Source: UBA9676 sp036522155 (GTDB taxonomy: Bacteria > Actinomycetota > Actinomycetes > Streptosporangiales > Streptosporangiaceae). From it: a stretch of 27,837 nucleotides of DNA. The stretch lies in the NCBI GenBank assembly GCA_036522155.1, contig DATDGI010000082.1, forward strand, positions 1 through 27,837, read 5' to 3'. The notes below the pieces were generated by a model. It was not told the origin of the DNA. It saw only the letters and a program-made list of their open reading frames with translations, and ran no database searches. This document shows, in pieces, positions 1 to 7,409 of this stretch (position 1 is its first letter; every line of letters starts with the position of its first letter). A program made the translations under genes and the position numbers.

Positions 1-99
1 GAGGAGGTCACGCTGGCCCACCTGGTGGCCCGCGAACTCCCGCCGCGGGTCAGGGAGCTGGCCGACGACCCACGGGCGTGGGCCAGCGGCCCGTCCTGA
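1..99 (+). CDS. C-terminal fragment of an unidentified protein
   Basis: Frame 1 is open from the window edge to a TGA at 97-99 and gives the last 32 residues of a protein, ending in ADDPRAWASGPS. The third codon positions are almost all G or C, as in the real genes here, so this is very likely the true 3' end of a plus-strand gene that begins outside the window. The fragment is charged and probably helical, but carries no motif that I recognise, so no function is proposed. It converges on clgR with a 46-bp gap that holds a hairpin. Confidence 0.6.
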   Translation, partial: EEVTLAHLVARELPPRVRELADDPRAWASGPS

Positions 100-116
100 G
101 CGGGCATGCCAGGCCA

Positions 117-152
117 GGCCGGACCGTGACGGCCGGGCGGAACGGTCAGGCC
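117..152. terminator. Hairpin between convergent genes
   Basis: An inverted repeat has arms at 117-127 and 142-152 (GGCCGGACCGT against ACGGTCAGGCC). It gives 10 of 11 paired positions around a 14-nt loop. It lies between the end of the upstream plus-strand gene and the end of clgR, overlapping the clgR stop codon. A hairpin in this position could serve both transcripts. There is no U-tract, which is common for actinobacterial terminators, so the role is inferred from position and symmetry. Confidence 0.45.
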
Positions 153-613
153 GGGACCATGTCGGTCAGGTCGCTGATCTGGCGGGTCACCTCGTCGCTG
201 ATCTGGCGGGTCACCTCGTCGTCGAAGGCAGGTGCCTGGCCGGGCGGCAGCGGCACGGTCAGCACATCGCCACCAGCGCCGGTGAAGACCGGCGGCGTGG
301 CCGGGGCGTCCCGGCCGGCCGCGGCCGACGCCTGCAGTGCTGGCTCCCTGGCTCCGGCAAGCACGGGCTCGTTCTGCAGTTCGGCGAGCGCAAAGTTGTC
401 CGACACTTCCCGGAACACCTGGGACAGCGGCGTCCTCAGCGCGGAGCAGATGGCGGCCAGCAGCTCCGAGGACGCTTCTTTCTGGCCGCGCTCGACCTCG
501 GACAGGTAGCCCAGCGACACCCGGGCGGCAGCGGAAACATCACGGAGGGTGCGACCCTGCCGCAGGCGCAGCCGCCGCAGCGCGTCACCAAGCAAGTGAC
601 GAAGCAGGACCAT
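146..613 (-). CDS. clgR: ClgR-type XRE transcriptional regulator
   Basis: This 155-residue protein has an N-terminal helix-turn-helix (about residues 11-65) with the core LGYLSEVERGQKEASSELL, which is the recognition region of actinobacterial ClgR. ClgR activates genes for ClpP/ClpC proteolysis and some DNA-repair functions in Streptomyces and Corynebacterium. I chose the ATG at 613 over longer upstream reading because the protein then begins MVLLRHLLGD like family members and an AAGGGAGC ribosome site lies just upstream. The C-terminal half is low-complexity and acidic, and contains an exact eight-residue duplication (residues 132-148). Streptomyces ClgR is itself a Clp substrate through C-terminal alanines; this protein ends VPA. 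It is the last gene of the rimO-pgsA-cinA-clgR run and has its own 107-bp upstream gap with a candidate ClgR site. Confidence 0.9.
   Translation of the reverse strand: MVLLRHLLGDALRRLRLRQGRTLRDVSAAARVSLGYLSEVERGQKEASSELLAAICSALRTPLSQVFREVSDNFALAELQNEPVLAGAREPALQASAAAGRDAPATPPVFTGAGGDVLTVPLPPGQAPAFDDEVTRQISDEVTRQISDLTDMVPA
171..218. repeat. Exact tandem duplication of 24 bp inside clgR
   Basis: Two identical 24-bp units (171-194 and 195-218) lie head to tail in the 3' end of clgR. They duplicate eight codons, so the protein reads DEVTRQISDEVTRQISD. The identity is perfect at DNA level, including third positions, which points to a recent slippage event, or to an assembly or sequencing artefact. 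The reading frame is kept. Confidence 0.9.
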
Positions 614-695
614 GGTCGCGCTCCCTTCGCGAGCCCGTCTGATAGCTCCACGGTACCTGGCTCCACCGACAGTACGGGAGAGCGCAGCCTGCCGT

Positions 696-713
696 GTTCG
701 CTGTTGACGTAAC
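696..713 (-). promoter_or_regulatory. Candidate ClgR operator upstream of clgR
   Basis: The 18-bp segment reads GTTACGTCAACAGCGAAC on the minus strand. It matches the Corynebacterium ClgR motif WNNWCGCYNANRGCGWWS at all but two defined positions. It ends 82 bp upstream of the clgR ATG. A possible -10 hexamer TACTGT lies at 674-669, so the site would sit next to or over the -35 region, as expected for an activator. Autoregulation by ClgR is the natural reading; the motif is quoted from memory and the match was scored by eye. Confidence 0.4.
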
Positions 714-720
714 GCTGTAA

Positions 721-1311
721 TCAGGGACCTTCTTCCCAAATCACGCTCCACATCAGCCGCAGGCACCGCGCCACCGTCTGCCGCCGGATGTTCTCGCGGC
801 TCCCTGACAGCGCCAGGGACTTGATCACCGTACTGCCCCCGGCCCGGACCGCGATGTGAACCGTGCCCGGCGGCTTGCCCTCCGCCGGATCGGGCCCGGC
901 TACCCCGGTGGTCGCCACCCCGATCTCGGCCCCCAGCCGCTGCTGGACGCCCGCCGCCATGGCCCGGGCCACGTCAGGATCCACCGCGCCGCGGGCGGCC
1001 AGCAGCTCGGCTGGCACCCCGAGCAGGGCGGCCTTCAGGTCGGTCGCATAGGCGACGACCCCACCCCGGAACACCACCGACGCGCCGGGCACGGCGGTGA
1101 TCGTGGCGCCGAGCAGGCCGCCGGTCAGGGATTCGGCCACCGCGATCGTCCGCCGCTGCCGGGTCAGCAGCGCCACGATCTCCTCGGCCAGGGAAGGATC
1201 GCCCGCGCCAGGGCCGGTCCAGGCCGCCGCCCCGGACACCACCGCCGGCCCGGTCCCGGCCGCTGCCCCGGACACCCCCACAGGCCCGTACGCCCCCGCT
1301 GGCCCGGTCAT
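721..1311 (-). CDS. cinA: CinA C-terminal domain protein (NMN amidohydrolase, PncC-like)
   Basis: This 196-residue protein contains one CinA C-terminal domain, with the hallmark AVAESLTGGLLGATIT at about residues 57-72 and the ATTGVAGPDP loop. Enzymes of this family (PncC) deamidate nicotinamide mononucleotide to nicotinate mononucleotide in NAD recycling. The N-terminal MoCF-like domain of full-length CinA is absent, as usual in actinobacteria. The start is fixed by an ATGA overlap with the pgsA stop codon (ATG at 1311-1309), implying translational coupling. Residues 1-39 form an Ala/Gly/Pro-rich extension with an internal 12-residue duplication that is not part of the domain. A later start would remove this tail, but no better ribosome site was seen. 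Confidence 0.88.
   Translation of the reverse strand: MTGPAGAYGPVGVSGAAAGTGPAVVSGAAAWTGPGAGDPSLAEEIVALLTRQRRTIAVAESLTGGLLGATITAVPGASVVFRGGVVAYATDLKAALLGVPAELLAARGAVDPDVARAMAAGVQQRLGAEIGVATTGVAGPDPAEGKPPGTVHIAVRAGGSTVIKSLALSGSRENIRRQTVARCLRLMWSVIWEEGP
1216..1287. repeat. Two imperfect 36-bp tandem units in the cinA 5' region
   Basis: Units at 1216-1251 and 1252-1287 match at about 30 of 36 positions. They encode two copies of a VSGAAA-x-TGP-like segment in the low-complexity N-terminal extension of CinA, immediately after the pgsA overlap. Confidence 0.6.
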
Positions 1312-1922
1312 GGCCCTGCCCGGGCCGGGCCGCCCGGCGGCCGCCGGTGCAGCCGCACCGCACGTACCCCGTAGTCCGCCCCGGTGACCACGGTGACCAC
1401 CACCGCGGCCGCCATCGTCACCTCCCGGGCCACCGCCAGCGGCCCGGGCAGCACGTACAGGGCGATGGCCAGCACCTGGAGCAGGGTCTTCAGCTTGCCG
1501 CCCCGGCTGGCCGCGATCACCCCGCGCCTGATCACCCAGAACCGGAGAACCGTCACCGAGACCTCCCGCACCAGGATCACCACGGTTACCCACCAGGGCA
1601 GCTCGCCCAGCGCCGAGAGGGTCACCAGCGCCGCGCCGGTGAGCGCCTTGTCGGCGATCGGGTCCGCGATCTTCCCGAAGTCGGTGATCAGGCCACGGCT
1701 GCGGGCGATCCGGCCATCCAGCAGGTCGGTCGCCGAGGCCACAGCGAAAATGGCGAACGCGCCCACCCGCCAGCCGTCCCCGCCCGCCAGCAGGCAGGCC
1801 ACGAAGACCGGGACCAGCGCCAGCCGCAGCACGGTGAGCGCGTTGGCCGCGTTGACCAGCCCCGGCGGGGCCAGCGCGGGCCGCGGCGCACCCGGGGACG
1901 GCGGCTCACTTCCCGGCAGCAC
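1308..1922 (-). CDS. pgsA: CDP-diacylglycerol-glycerol-3-phosphate 3-phosphatidyltransferase (PgsA-type)
   Basis: This 204-residue membrane enzyme carries the complete CDP-alcohol phosphotransferase signature. Residues D66 and D69, G70, A73-R74, G83, D87 and D91 have the family spacing DxxDGxxARx8GxxxDxxxD. Such enzymes displace CMP from a CDP-lipid within the membrane. The PgsA assignment (phosphatidylglycerophosphate synthesis) rests on its place between rimO and cinA, an order known in actinobacteria. Several hydrophobic helices flank the motif. The GTG at 1922 lies 17 bp after the rimO stop, and its 3' end overlaps cinA by 4 bp, so the genes probably share one transcript. The first 22 residues are Pro-rich and may be a short cytosolic tail. 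Phosphatidylinositol-phosphate synthase paralogs share the motif and cannot be fully excluded. Confidence 0.88.
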   Translation of the reverse strand: MLPGSEPPSPGAPRPALAPPGLVNAANALTVLRLALVPVFVACLLAGGDGWRVGAFAIFAVASATDLLDGRIARSRGLITDFGKIADPIADKALTGAALVTLSALGELPWWVTVVILVREVSVTVLRFWVIRRGVIAASRGGKLKTLLQVLAIALYVLPGPLAVAREVTMAAAVVVTVVTGADYGVRAVRLHRRPPGGPARAGP

Positions 1923-1939
1923 CCGCGCGGCCCGCCCGG

Positions 1940-3439
1940 TCAGCGCGGCTGGCCTGGCCGCGGCGCGGCGGGAAGGGCCTCCGCCACCAGGTCCACACCC
2001 TCGGACCCGGTCACGGCGGCAGCGGCCATGCTGCCCACGGCCAGCGGCACCGGCGAGCGGACGCTGGTGACCCCGTCCGCCTCGGGGGCCTGGTGGGCGG
2101 CACGGCCCTGGTAGAGCTGCCCGCCCAGGGCGGCCTCGATGAGCACGTCCACGGTGCTGCCGACCCGGTCGGCGGCCCGCTGGGCCATCAGCTCTTCGGC
2201 CAGATCCGACAGGTCGTCCGCCCGGCGGGCGATCTCCCCCGGGTCGAGCTGCCCGGGCAGCCCGGCGGCGGCGGTGCCGTCCTCGTCGGAGTAGCCGAAC
2301 ACGCCGATCGCGTCCAGCCGGGCCCGTGACAGGAACCGCTCAAGCTCAGCCAGGTCGTCCGGGGTCTCGCCGGGAAAGCCCACGATGAAGTTGGACCGGA
2401 CGCCTGCGTCCGGGCACGCCTGCCGGATCTGGTCGAGCAGGGCGCAGAACCGGTCACCGTCGCCGAAGCGGCGCATGGCCCGCAGCACGCTGCCGCTGGC
2501 GTGCTGGAACGACAGGTCGAAGTAGGGGGCGACGCCGGGGGTGGCGGTCATCACGGCCACCAGGCCGGGCCGCATCTCGGCGGGCTGGAGATAGCTCACC
2601 CGGACCCGGGCGATGCCCGGCACCGCCGCCAGCGCGGGCAGCAGCTCGTCCAGCGCCCGCAGGTTCCCCAGATCCTTGCCGTAGGAGGTCGAGTTCTCGC
2701 TGACCAGCAGCAGCTCGGAGACCCTCTGGGCGGCCAGCCATTCCGCCTCGGCAATCACGTCGGCGGGCGGGCGGGACAGGAAGGCGCCACGGTACGACGG
2801 GATGGCGCAGAAACTGCACCGGCGGTCGCAGCCGGAAGCGATCTTGAGCGGGGCGACCGGGCCGCCGTCCAGTCGCCGCCGGATGGTCCGCGGCCCAGAC
2901 GCCGGGGCCATCCCCGGCGGCAGATCGGCGATGCCGCCGTCCAGGCCAGCTGGGCCCGGGCCGGGCATGGCGTGACCGGGTACATGCGGGTGAGCCGCGC
3001 CGGCGCGCTGCGCCGGGGCCAGCGGCAGCAGCCGCCGCCGGTCGCGCGGCTGGTGGGCGGGCCGCCGCTCACCGGCGAGCACGGCGTCCAGCCGGGCGGC
3101 GATGTCGCCGTAATCGTCAAAACTCAGGACCTGCGCCTCGGGCAGTGCCTCCGCGAGCTCGTTCCCGTACCGCTCGGCCAGGCAGCCCACGGCCACCACC
3201 CGGGCGGTGCCGGACGAGGCATCGAGCAGCTCGGCGATCGACTCCTGCTTCGCGGCCTCGATGAACGCGCAGGTGTTGACCAGGACGACGCTCGCGTCCC
3301 GGTCGTCGGTGAGCGTCCAGCCGGCCGCGCTGAGCCGCCCGGCGAGCTCCTCGGAATCCACCTCGTTACGCGCGCAGCCGAGTGTCACCAGGCTCACGTT
3401 CCGCGTCCCGGCCTGCGTTTTCCCCTGACTCGACGGCAC
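1940..3439 (-). CDS. rimO: Ribosomal protein S12 methylthiotransferase RimO
   Basis: This 499-residue radical-SAM methylthiotransferase adds a methylthio group to an aspartate of ribosomal protein S12. The N-terminal UPF0004 domain opens with VTLGCARNEVDSEELAGRL and has cluster cysteines C22, C57 and C86. The radical-SAM CxxxCxxC is C204, C208 and C211, followed by conserved SYLQPAEMRPG and NFIVGFPGET segments. A C-terminal TRAM domain occupies about residues 425-490. The sequence follows actinobacterial RimO rather than MiaB. A Pro/Ala-rich linker of about 60 residues separates the first two domains, as in relatives. The GTG at 3439 is supported by a TANNNT -10 box six bases upstream (leaderless start). 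A second GTG at codon 15 would also leave the domain intact. Confidence 0.93.
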   Translation of the reverse strand: MPSSQGKTQAGTRNVSLVTLGCARNEVDSEELAGRLSAAGWTLTDDRDASVVLVNTCAFIEAAKQESIAELLDASSGTARVVAVGCLAERYGNELAEALPEAQVLSFDDYGDIAARLDAVLAGERRPAHQPRDRRRLLPLAPAQRAGAAHPHVPGHAMPGPGPAGLDGGIADLPPGMAPASGPRTIRRRLDGGPVAPLKIASGCDRRCSFCAIPSYRGAFLSRPPADVIAEAEWLAAQRVSELLLVSENSTSYGKDLGNLRALDELLPALAAVPGIARVRVSYLQPAEMRPGLVAVMTATPGVAPYFDLSFQHASGSVLRAMRRFGDGDRFCALLDQIRQACPDAGVRSNFIVGFPGETPDDLAELERFLSRARLDAIGVFGYSDEDGTAAAGLPGQLDPGEIARRADDLSDLAEELMAQRAADRVGSTVDVLIEAALGGQLYQGRAAHQAPEADGVTSVRSPVPLAVGSMAAAAVTGSEGVDLVAEALPAAPRPGQPR

Positions 3440-3445
3440 ACCGGC

Positions 3446-3451
3446 AGACTA
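3446..3451 (-). promoter_or_regulatory. -10 box TAGTCT for leaderless rimO mRNA
   Basis: On the minus strand TAGTCT is followed by six bases and then the GTG at 3439. That places the expected transcription start on the first base of the start codon. No ribosome binding site precedes this GTG, so initiation without a leader explains it. A terminator-like stem lies directly upstream. Confidence 0.5.
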
Positions 3452-3458
3452 CGGTAAG

Positions 3459-3500
3459 CCCGGCCGTGCCAGGGCCTGCCACCCGCCTGGTAGGGCCGGG
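3459..3500 (-). terminator. Nested hairpin between rodZ and rimO
   Basis: Outer arms CCCGGCC (3459-3465) and GGCCGGG (3494-3500) pair perfectly. Inside them, CCAGG (3469-3473) pairs with CCTGG (3486-3490). The structure begins three bases after the rodZ-like stop codon and ends just before the rimO -10 box. The layout suggests that the rodZ transcript ends here and rimO is restarted. There is no U-tract. Confidence 0.5.
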
Positions 3501-3502
3501 TG

Positions 3503-4261
3503 TCAGCCGGTCACGGTGCTGGGCAGCTTCCGGTCCGGGCCGAAGCTGAGCGTCACCGGCTGGCCGGGCGAGCCGGGCCGGCCCAGTTTCCTGCCGTTCA
3601 CGGTGAGCAAGATCCCGCCTGGATTGCCGATCTGCATGGTCACGGCGTGCCGGAAGGTCCAGGTCTTGCGGCTGCCGCCGACCACGTAGTCCTGGGACAG
3701 GTACTGGCCGCTGGGCTTGGTGAACTCGACCCAGCAGTCCTCGATGGCGGTCAGCTGGATCACCACCGTGTGGCTGGCGTGGGCCGGGGCGGAGCGCGCC
3801 GGCCCGGCGTGAGCGGCCGCGGCCGGGTGGTGGTGCGCCGCCGGGTGGTGGCCGCTGGCGGCCACCGGATGGGACGGGGCCGCCACCGCGCTCACCGCGC
3901 GGTAGATGCCATAGCTCAGCACCAGGGCGAGGACCAGGATCATCGCCAGGCTCCAGTTGGGCGAGCGCCGCTCCTTCAGCTTGATCGGGGTGGCCGGTTG
4001 GAAGACATCCACGGCCCGGATCGCCTGCGGCGCGCCGTGCGTGGCGTCGTACTCGTGGACGAGCTCCTCAGGGTCCGTCCCGACCACCCGCGCGATGCTG
4101 CGGATGTGGCCCCGGGCATAGAAGTCACCGCCGCAGGCGGAGAAATCACCGCGCTCGATTCCCCGGATGATCGTCTCCCGGATACAGGTCCGCTGACTGA
4201 CCTGTGTGATGGTGAGACCGGCCTGGCTGCGAGCCTGGGCCAGAGCGTCACCGATGCTCAC
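3503..4261 (-). CDS. RodZ-like HTH/DUF4115 membrane protein
   Basis: This 252-residue protein has the RodZ architecture. A helix-turn-helix of the HTH_25 type (residues 1-70: IGDALAQARSQAGLT, then FYARGHIRSIA) is followed by a single membrane helix (about 103-121), a linker, and a DUF4115-like beta domain (about 168-245). In rod-shaped bacteria RodZ links MreB to the wall machinery; in actinobacteria the partner is less clear. The linker (131-164) is strikingly rich in His, Ala and Pro, including the run HHPAAHHHP. The GTG at 4261 was chosen because GGAGG lies six bases upstream; the longer reading adds 44 residues unlike the family. It lies between ftsK and rimO on the same strand, with a hairpin directly downstream. 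Confidence 0.82.
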   Translation of the reverse strand: MSIGDALAQARSQAGLTITQVSQRTCIRETIIRGIERGDFSACGGDFYARGHIRSIARVVGTDPEELVHEYDATHGAPQAIRAVDVFQPATPIKLKERRSPNWSLAMILVLALVLSYGIYRAVSAVAAPSHPVAASGHHPAAHHHPAAAAHAGPARSAPAHASHTVVIQLTAIEDCWVEFTKPSGQYLSQDYVVGGSRKTWTFRHAVTMQIGNPGGILLTVNGRKLGRPGSPGQPVTLSFGPDRKLPSTVTG

Positions 4262-4357
4262 ACCGCGCCTCCACTTGATTTGTGGCCCTGCCTGCCGCCC
4301 GGGGCAGCGGCCCAGTAGCCAAAGCCGAACCGGCCCCGACGGCGGGACCGGTAACCA

Positions 4358-4363
4358 AGTGTA
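4358..4363 (-). promoter_or_regulatory. Possible -10 box (TACACT) upstream of the rodZ-like gene
   Basis: The 143-bp gap between ftsK and the rodZ-like gene contains TACACT on the minus strand, about 100 bases before the GTG start. The best upstream TTG motif is too far away for a classical promoter, so this is only a weak candidate. Read-through from ftsK is equally possible. Confidence 0.2.
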
Positions 4364-4404
4364 GACATGCCCCCGATTCGCCGTCAGAACCAAGCTCGCC
4401 CCGA

Positions 4405-7119
4405 TCAGCCGTCCTGTCCGCCGCGCAGCGACATCAGGAGTCCGGGCAGGTCATCGGGGCGAACAAGGACATCCCTCGCCTTTGATCCCTCGCTCGGGCC
4501 GACCACGCCGCGGCTCTCAAGCAGGTCCATCAGCCGACCGGCCTTGGCGAAGCCGACCCGGAGCCGGCGCTGCAGCATCGAGGTGGAGCCGAACTGGGTG
4601 CTGACGATCAGTTCGGCCGCCTGGATCAGCAGTTCGAGGTCGTCGCCGATGTCCGCATCGATCTCCCGCCGCTGCCCTTCCCGTGCGGTCACGTCCTGGT
4701 AGACCGGCTGCGCCTGTTTCTTCCACTCACCGACGACGCTGCGGATCTCCCGCTCGGAGACGAAGGCGTTCTGCAGCCGCAGCGGCTTGCTCGCCCCCAT
4801 CGGCAGGAACAGCGCGTCGCCCTGGCCGACCAGCTTCTCGGCGCCGGGCTGATCCAGGATGACCCGGCTGTCGGCCAGCGAGGCGGTCGCGAAGGCCAGC
4901 CGCGACGGCACGTTCGCCTTGATCAGCCCGGTGACCACATCCACGCTCGGGCGCTGGGTGGCCACCACCAGGTGGATGCCGGCCGCGCGGGCCAGCTGGG
5001 TGATCCGGACGATGGCCTCCTCCACGTCCCGGGGCGCGATCATCATCAGGTCGGACAGCTCGTCCACGATCACCAGCAGGTAGGGGTAGGGCTCCAGCAC
5101 CCGCTCGCTGCCCGGCGGGGCGGTGACCTTGCCCGACCTGACCGCCTTGTTGAAGTCGTCCAGGTGCCGGAACCCGAACGTGGCCAGGTCCTCGTAGCGG
5201 CGGTCCATCTCCCCCACCACCCACTCCAGCGCCTCGGCCGCCCGCTTGGGGCTGGTGATGATCGGCGCGTACAGGTGCGGGGTGCCGGCGTAGATGGACA
5301 GTTCCACCCGCTTCGGGTCGATCAGGATCATCCGCACGTCGTCCGGGGTGGCGCGGAGCAAGATGGAGGTGATCAGCCCGTTGACACAGGTGGACTTGCC
5401 GGCCCCGGTCGCACCGGCGATGAGCAAGTGCGGCATCTTGGCCAGGTTCGCGATGACCGTGTTGCCCTCGACGTCCTTGCCCAGCCCGACCACCATCGGG
5501 TGGTGGTCGGCCGCCGCGACCGGGGCCCGCAGCACGTCACCCAGGCTGACGATCTCCCGGTCGCTGTTGGGGATCTCCACCCCGATCGCGGACTTGCCCG
5601 GAATCGGGGACAGGATCCGGACGTCGGCACTCTTCACCGCATAGGCGATGTTCTTGGACAGCTGGGTGACCCGCTCCACCTTGACCGCCGGCCCCAGCTC
5701 GATGCCGTACCTGGTCACCGTGGGCCCCCGGCTGAACCCGGTGACCCGCGCGTCCACCTCGAACTGCTCAAGCACCCCGGTGAGCGCGGCCACCACGGTG
5801 TCGTTGGCCGGGGTCCGCGCCTTGGGCGCGGTGCCCGGGCGCAGCAGCGCGAGCGGCGGCAGGGTGTAGCCACCATCGCTGGACCCGGCCAGGGTGAGCT
5901 GCTCGCCCCGGGTCGCCAGCGGGCCGGCCGCGGCCGCGGGCCGGGCGGCAGCCGGGCCGAATCCGAGCACCTCCAGCAGGCTCTCCTCGTCCGGCGCGGC
6001 CGCACCGGCGCTGCCCTGGCCATCCGCGCCCCCGGTCAGGTCCCGGTCGGCCGCCCCGGCCCGGCCGGTCCCGGCCACGCCCGCCGGCCCGCTGGCCGCG
6101 GGCAGCGCCGCGCCCGGCGCGTTCTCGCCCTTCAGCAGGGGCGTGTCGTAGGGCCGGCTGTGGTCGCCCGCCTCGATCGCGGCGGCCCGCCGCCGCCAGG
6201 GGCGGGCACTCGCGCCCGGCGTGCTGGTCCCCGCCGCGCCGGAGCCGTCCCCGGCTGCCCCGCGCCCGGTCAGGCCGCGCAGTTCGGCCAGCCGCTCAGG
6301 CACCTTGTGCAGCGGCGTCCCGGTGATCACCAGCAGCCCGAACCCGCACAGCAGGGCCAGCAGCGGCGCCGCGACCCAGGGGGTCACCGCCGCTACCAGC
6401 GGGGCCGACGCGGCATAGCCGATCAGCCCGCCGGCCGCGCGCATGGCCCCGGCCCCGTCGGCCGGGCCCGGGGTGCCGTGCGCGATATGCACCAGCCCCA
6501 GCCCGCCGACGATCAGCGCCGAACCGCCGATGGTGATCCGGCCCGTCTCCGCATTGCGGTCGGGGTGGCGCAGGAACCGCCAGGCCAGCAGCCCGAGCAG
6601 GATCGGCACCAGCCACGCCAGCGAACCGAACGCACCGCTGACGATCGCGGTCATCACCCGGCCGGCGATGTTCGGGATGCTCAGCCAGGTGGTGGCGGCC
6701 ACGACGATCGCCGCCGCCAGGAGGGCCAGGCCGGCGCCGTCCCGCCGGTGCAGCGGGTCGAGGTCGCGGGCGCTCCGGCCGAACGCCCGGGCGGCGAACC
6801 CGGCCGCATGGGCGGCCAGCATCCAGACCGCCGTCACCGCCCCGGCTATCCAGCCGAACAGGATGATGATCGGGTCGGTGGACGGCTGGGGCCGGGCCTG
6901 GCCGCGGCTCTTCCCCCGGCCCCGGCCCGCGCCCGGCCCGCTGCGGCCCCAGCCACTGCCCCGGCCGCGGCGCGAACTGGTGGTGCGCTTGCGCGCCGGC
7001 GCGCGGGCGGCCGGCATGCTGTTGCTGGCCCGCGTCCGGCCGGACGGCGGTGCCGGGCGGGGACGCGCGCCCGTACCGCCCTGGGGCCGGGCACCGCCCT
7101 TGGGGACACGGGTAGCCAT
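4405..7119 (-). CDS. ftsK: DNA translocase FtsK
   Basis: This protein of about 904 residues is a full-length FtsK/SpoIIIE translocase. It has a basic Gly/Arg/Pro-rich N-terminus (1-80), four or five membrane helices (about 82-267), and a disordered Ala/Gly/Pro linker (about 285-435). The RecA-like motor has Walker A GATGAGKST (569-577), Walker B LLVIVDELSDLMM and the VGQGDALFLPMG segment. A C-terminal winged-helix gamma domain (LIVSTQFGSTSMLQRRLRVG) reads KOPS-type DNA sequences. FtsK pumps chromosome DNA through the division or sporulation septum. The ATG at 7119 was preferred over the GTG at 7128 because a TAACGT -10 box ends seven bases before the ATG and overlaps that GTG. It heads the minus-strand block and diverges from the HD-domain gene. 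Confidence 0.95.
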   Translation of the reverse strand: MATRVPKGGARPQGGTGARPRPAPPSGRTRASNSMPAARAPARKRTTSSRRGRGSGWGRSGPGAGRGRGKSRGQARPQPSTDPIIILFGWIAGAVTAVWMLAAHAAGFAARAFGRSARDLDPLHRRDGAGLALLAAAIVVAATTWLSIPNIAGRVMTAIVSGAFGSLAWLVPILLGLLAWRFLRHPDRNAETGRITIGGSALIVGGLGLVHIAHGTPGPADGAGAMRAAGGLIGYAASAPLVAAVTPWVAAPLLALLCGFGLLVITGTPLHKVPERLAELRGLTGRGAAGDGSGAAGTSTPGASARPWRRRAAAIEAGDHSRPYDTPLLKGENAPGAALPAASGPAGVAGTGRAGAADRDLTGGADGQGSAGAAAPDEESLLEVLGFGPAAARPAAAAGPLATRGEQLTLAGSSDGGYTLPPLALLRPGTAPKARTPANDTVVAALTGVLEQFEVDARVTGFSRGPTVTRYGIELGPAVKVERVTQLSKNIAYAVKSADVRILSPIPGKSAIGVEIPNSDREIVSLGDVLRAPVAAADHHPMVVGLGKDVEGNTVIANLAKMPHLLIAGATGAGKSTCVNGLITSILLRATPDDVRMILIDPKRVELSIYAGTPHLYAPIITSPKRAAEALEWVVGEMDRRYEDLATFGFRHLDDFNKAVRSGKVTAPPGSERVLEPYPYLLVIVDELSDLMMIAPRDVEEAIVRITQLARAAGIHLVVATQRPSVDVVTGLIKANVPSRLAFATASLADSRVILDQPGAEKLVGQGDALFLPMGASKPLRLQNAFVSEREIRSVVGEWKKQAQPVYQDVTAREGQRREIDADIGDDLELLIQAAELIVSTQFGSTSMLQRRLRVGFAKAGRLMDLLESRGVVGPSEGSKARDVLVRPDDLPGLLMSLRGGQDG

Positions 7120-7126
7120 GATGGCC

Positions 7127-7132
7127 ACGTTA
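7127..7132 (-). promoter_or_regulatory. -10 box TAACGT for leaderless ftsK mRNA
   Basis: On the minus strand TAACGT is followed by seven bases and then the ATG at 7119. The predicted transcription start is therefore at or within a base of the ATG. No Shine-Dalgarno sequence is present. Confidence 0.45.
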
Positions 7133-7409
7133 GCCAGAATGGTCCGGCGGCCGAAGGACCGAGCGGGGCGTGTCGCCGGGCGAACCCCCGTGCCGCCGGG
7201 TCACCGGTCGCCGTGGTGAACGGCGGGGGGCAGGCACATGGCGGTGCCTGGAAGACTCCGGCAACCTGGTTGGCATCCTCCAGCCTGGGCATTCACCCTG
7301 GAAGGAAGCTCCATCCCGGGTGTGTGGGCACGGCCCGGGCGGAACATAGACGGCACCGGCGCGGCGCGGCGCGCCGCGGCCGTCCGTACTCGATGGACGG
7401 AGCGGGTCT
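7133..7409. other. Divergent intergenic region with hairpins
   Basis: This 277-bp gap separates the divergent ftsK and HD-domain genes. It contains CAGGCAC/GTGCCTG arms (7231-7237 and 7244-7250) around a six-base loop, two similar CCTGGAAG segments, and two CCCGGG blocks that could pair. Codon usage in the short frames crossing it does not look like a gene. It does not match any riboswitch or small RNA that I recognise. GGAG at 7399-7402 is the ribosome site for the downstream gene. Confidence 0.35.

Noticed and set aside
7270..7345. Signal recognition particle RNA-like GGAAGGAAGC in the ftsK/HD gap
   Set aside because: Only the short loop-like string matches. The flanking bases do not form the conserved SRP domain IV helix.
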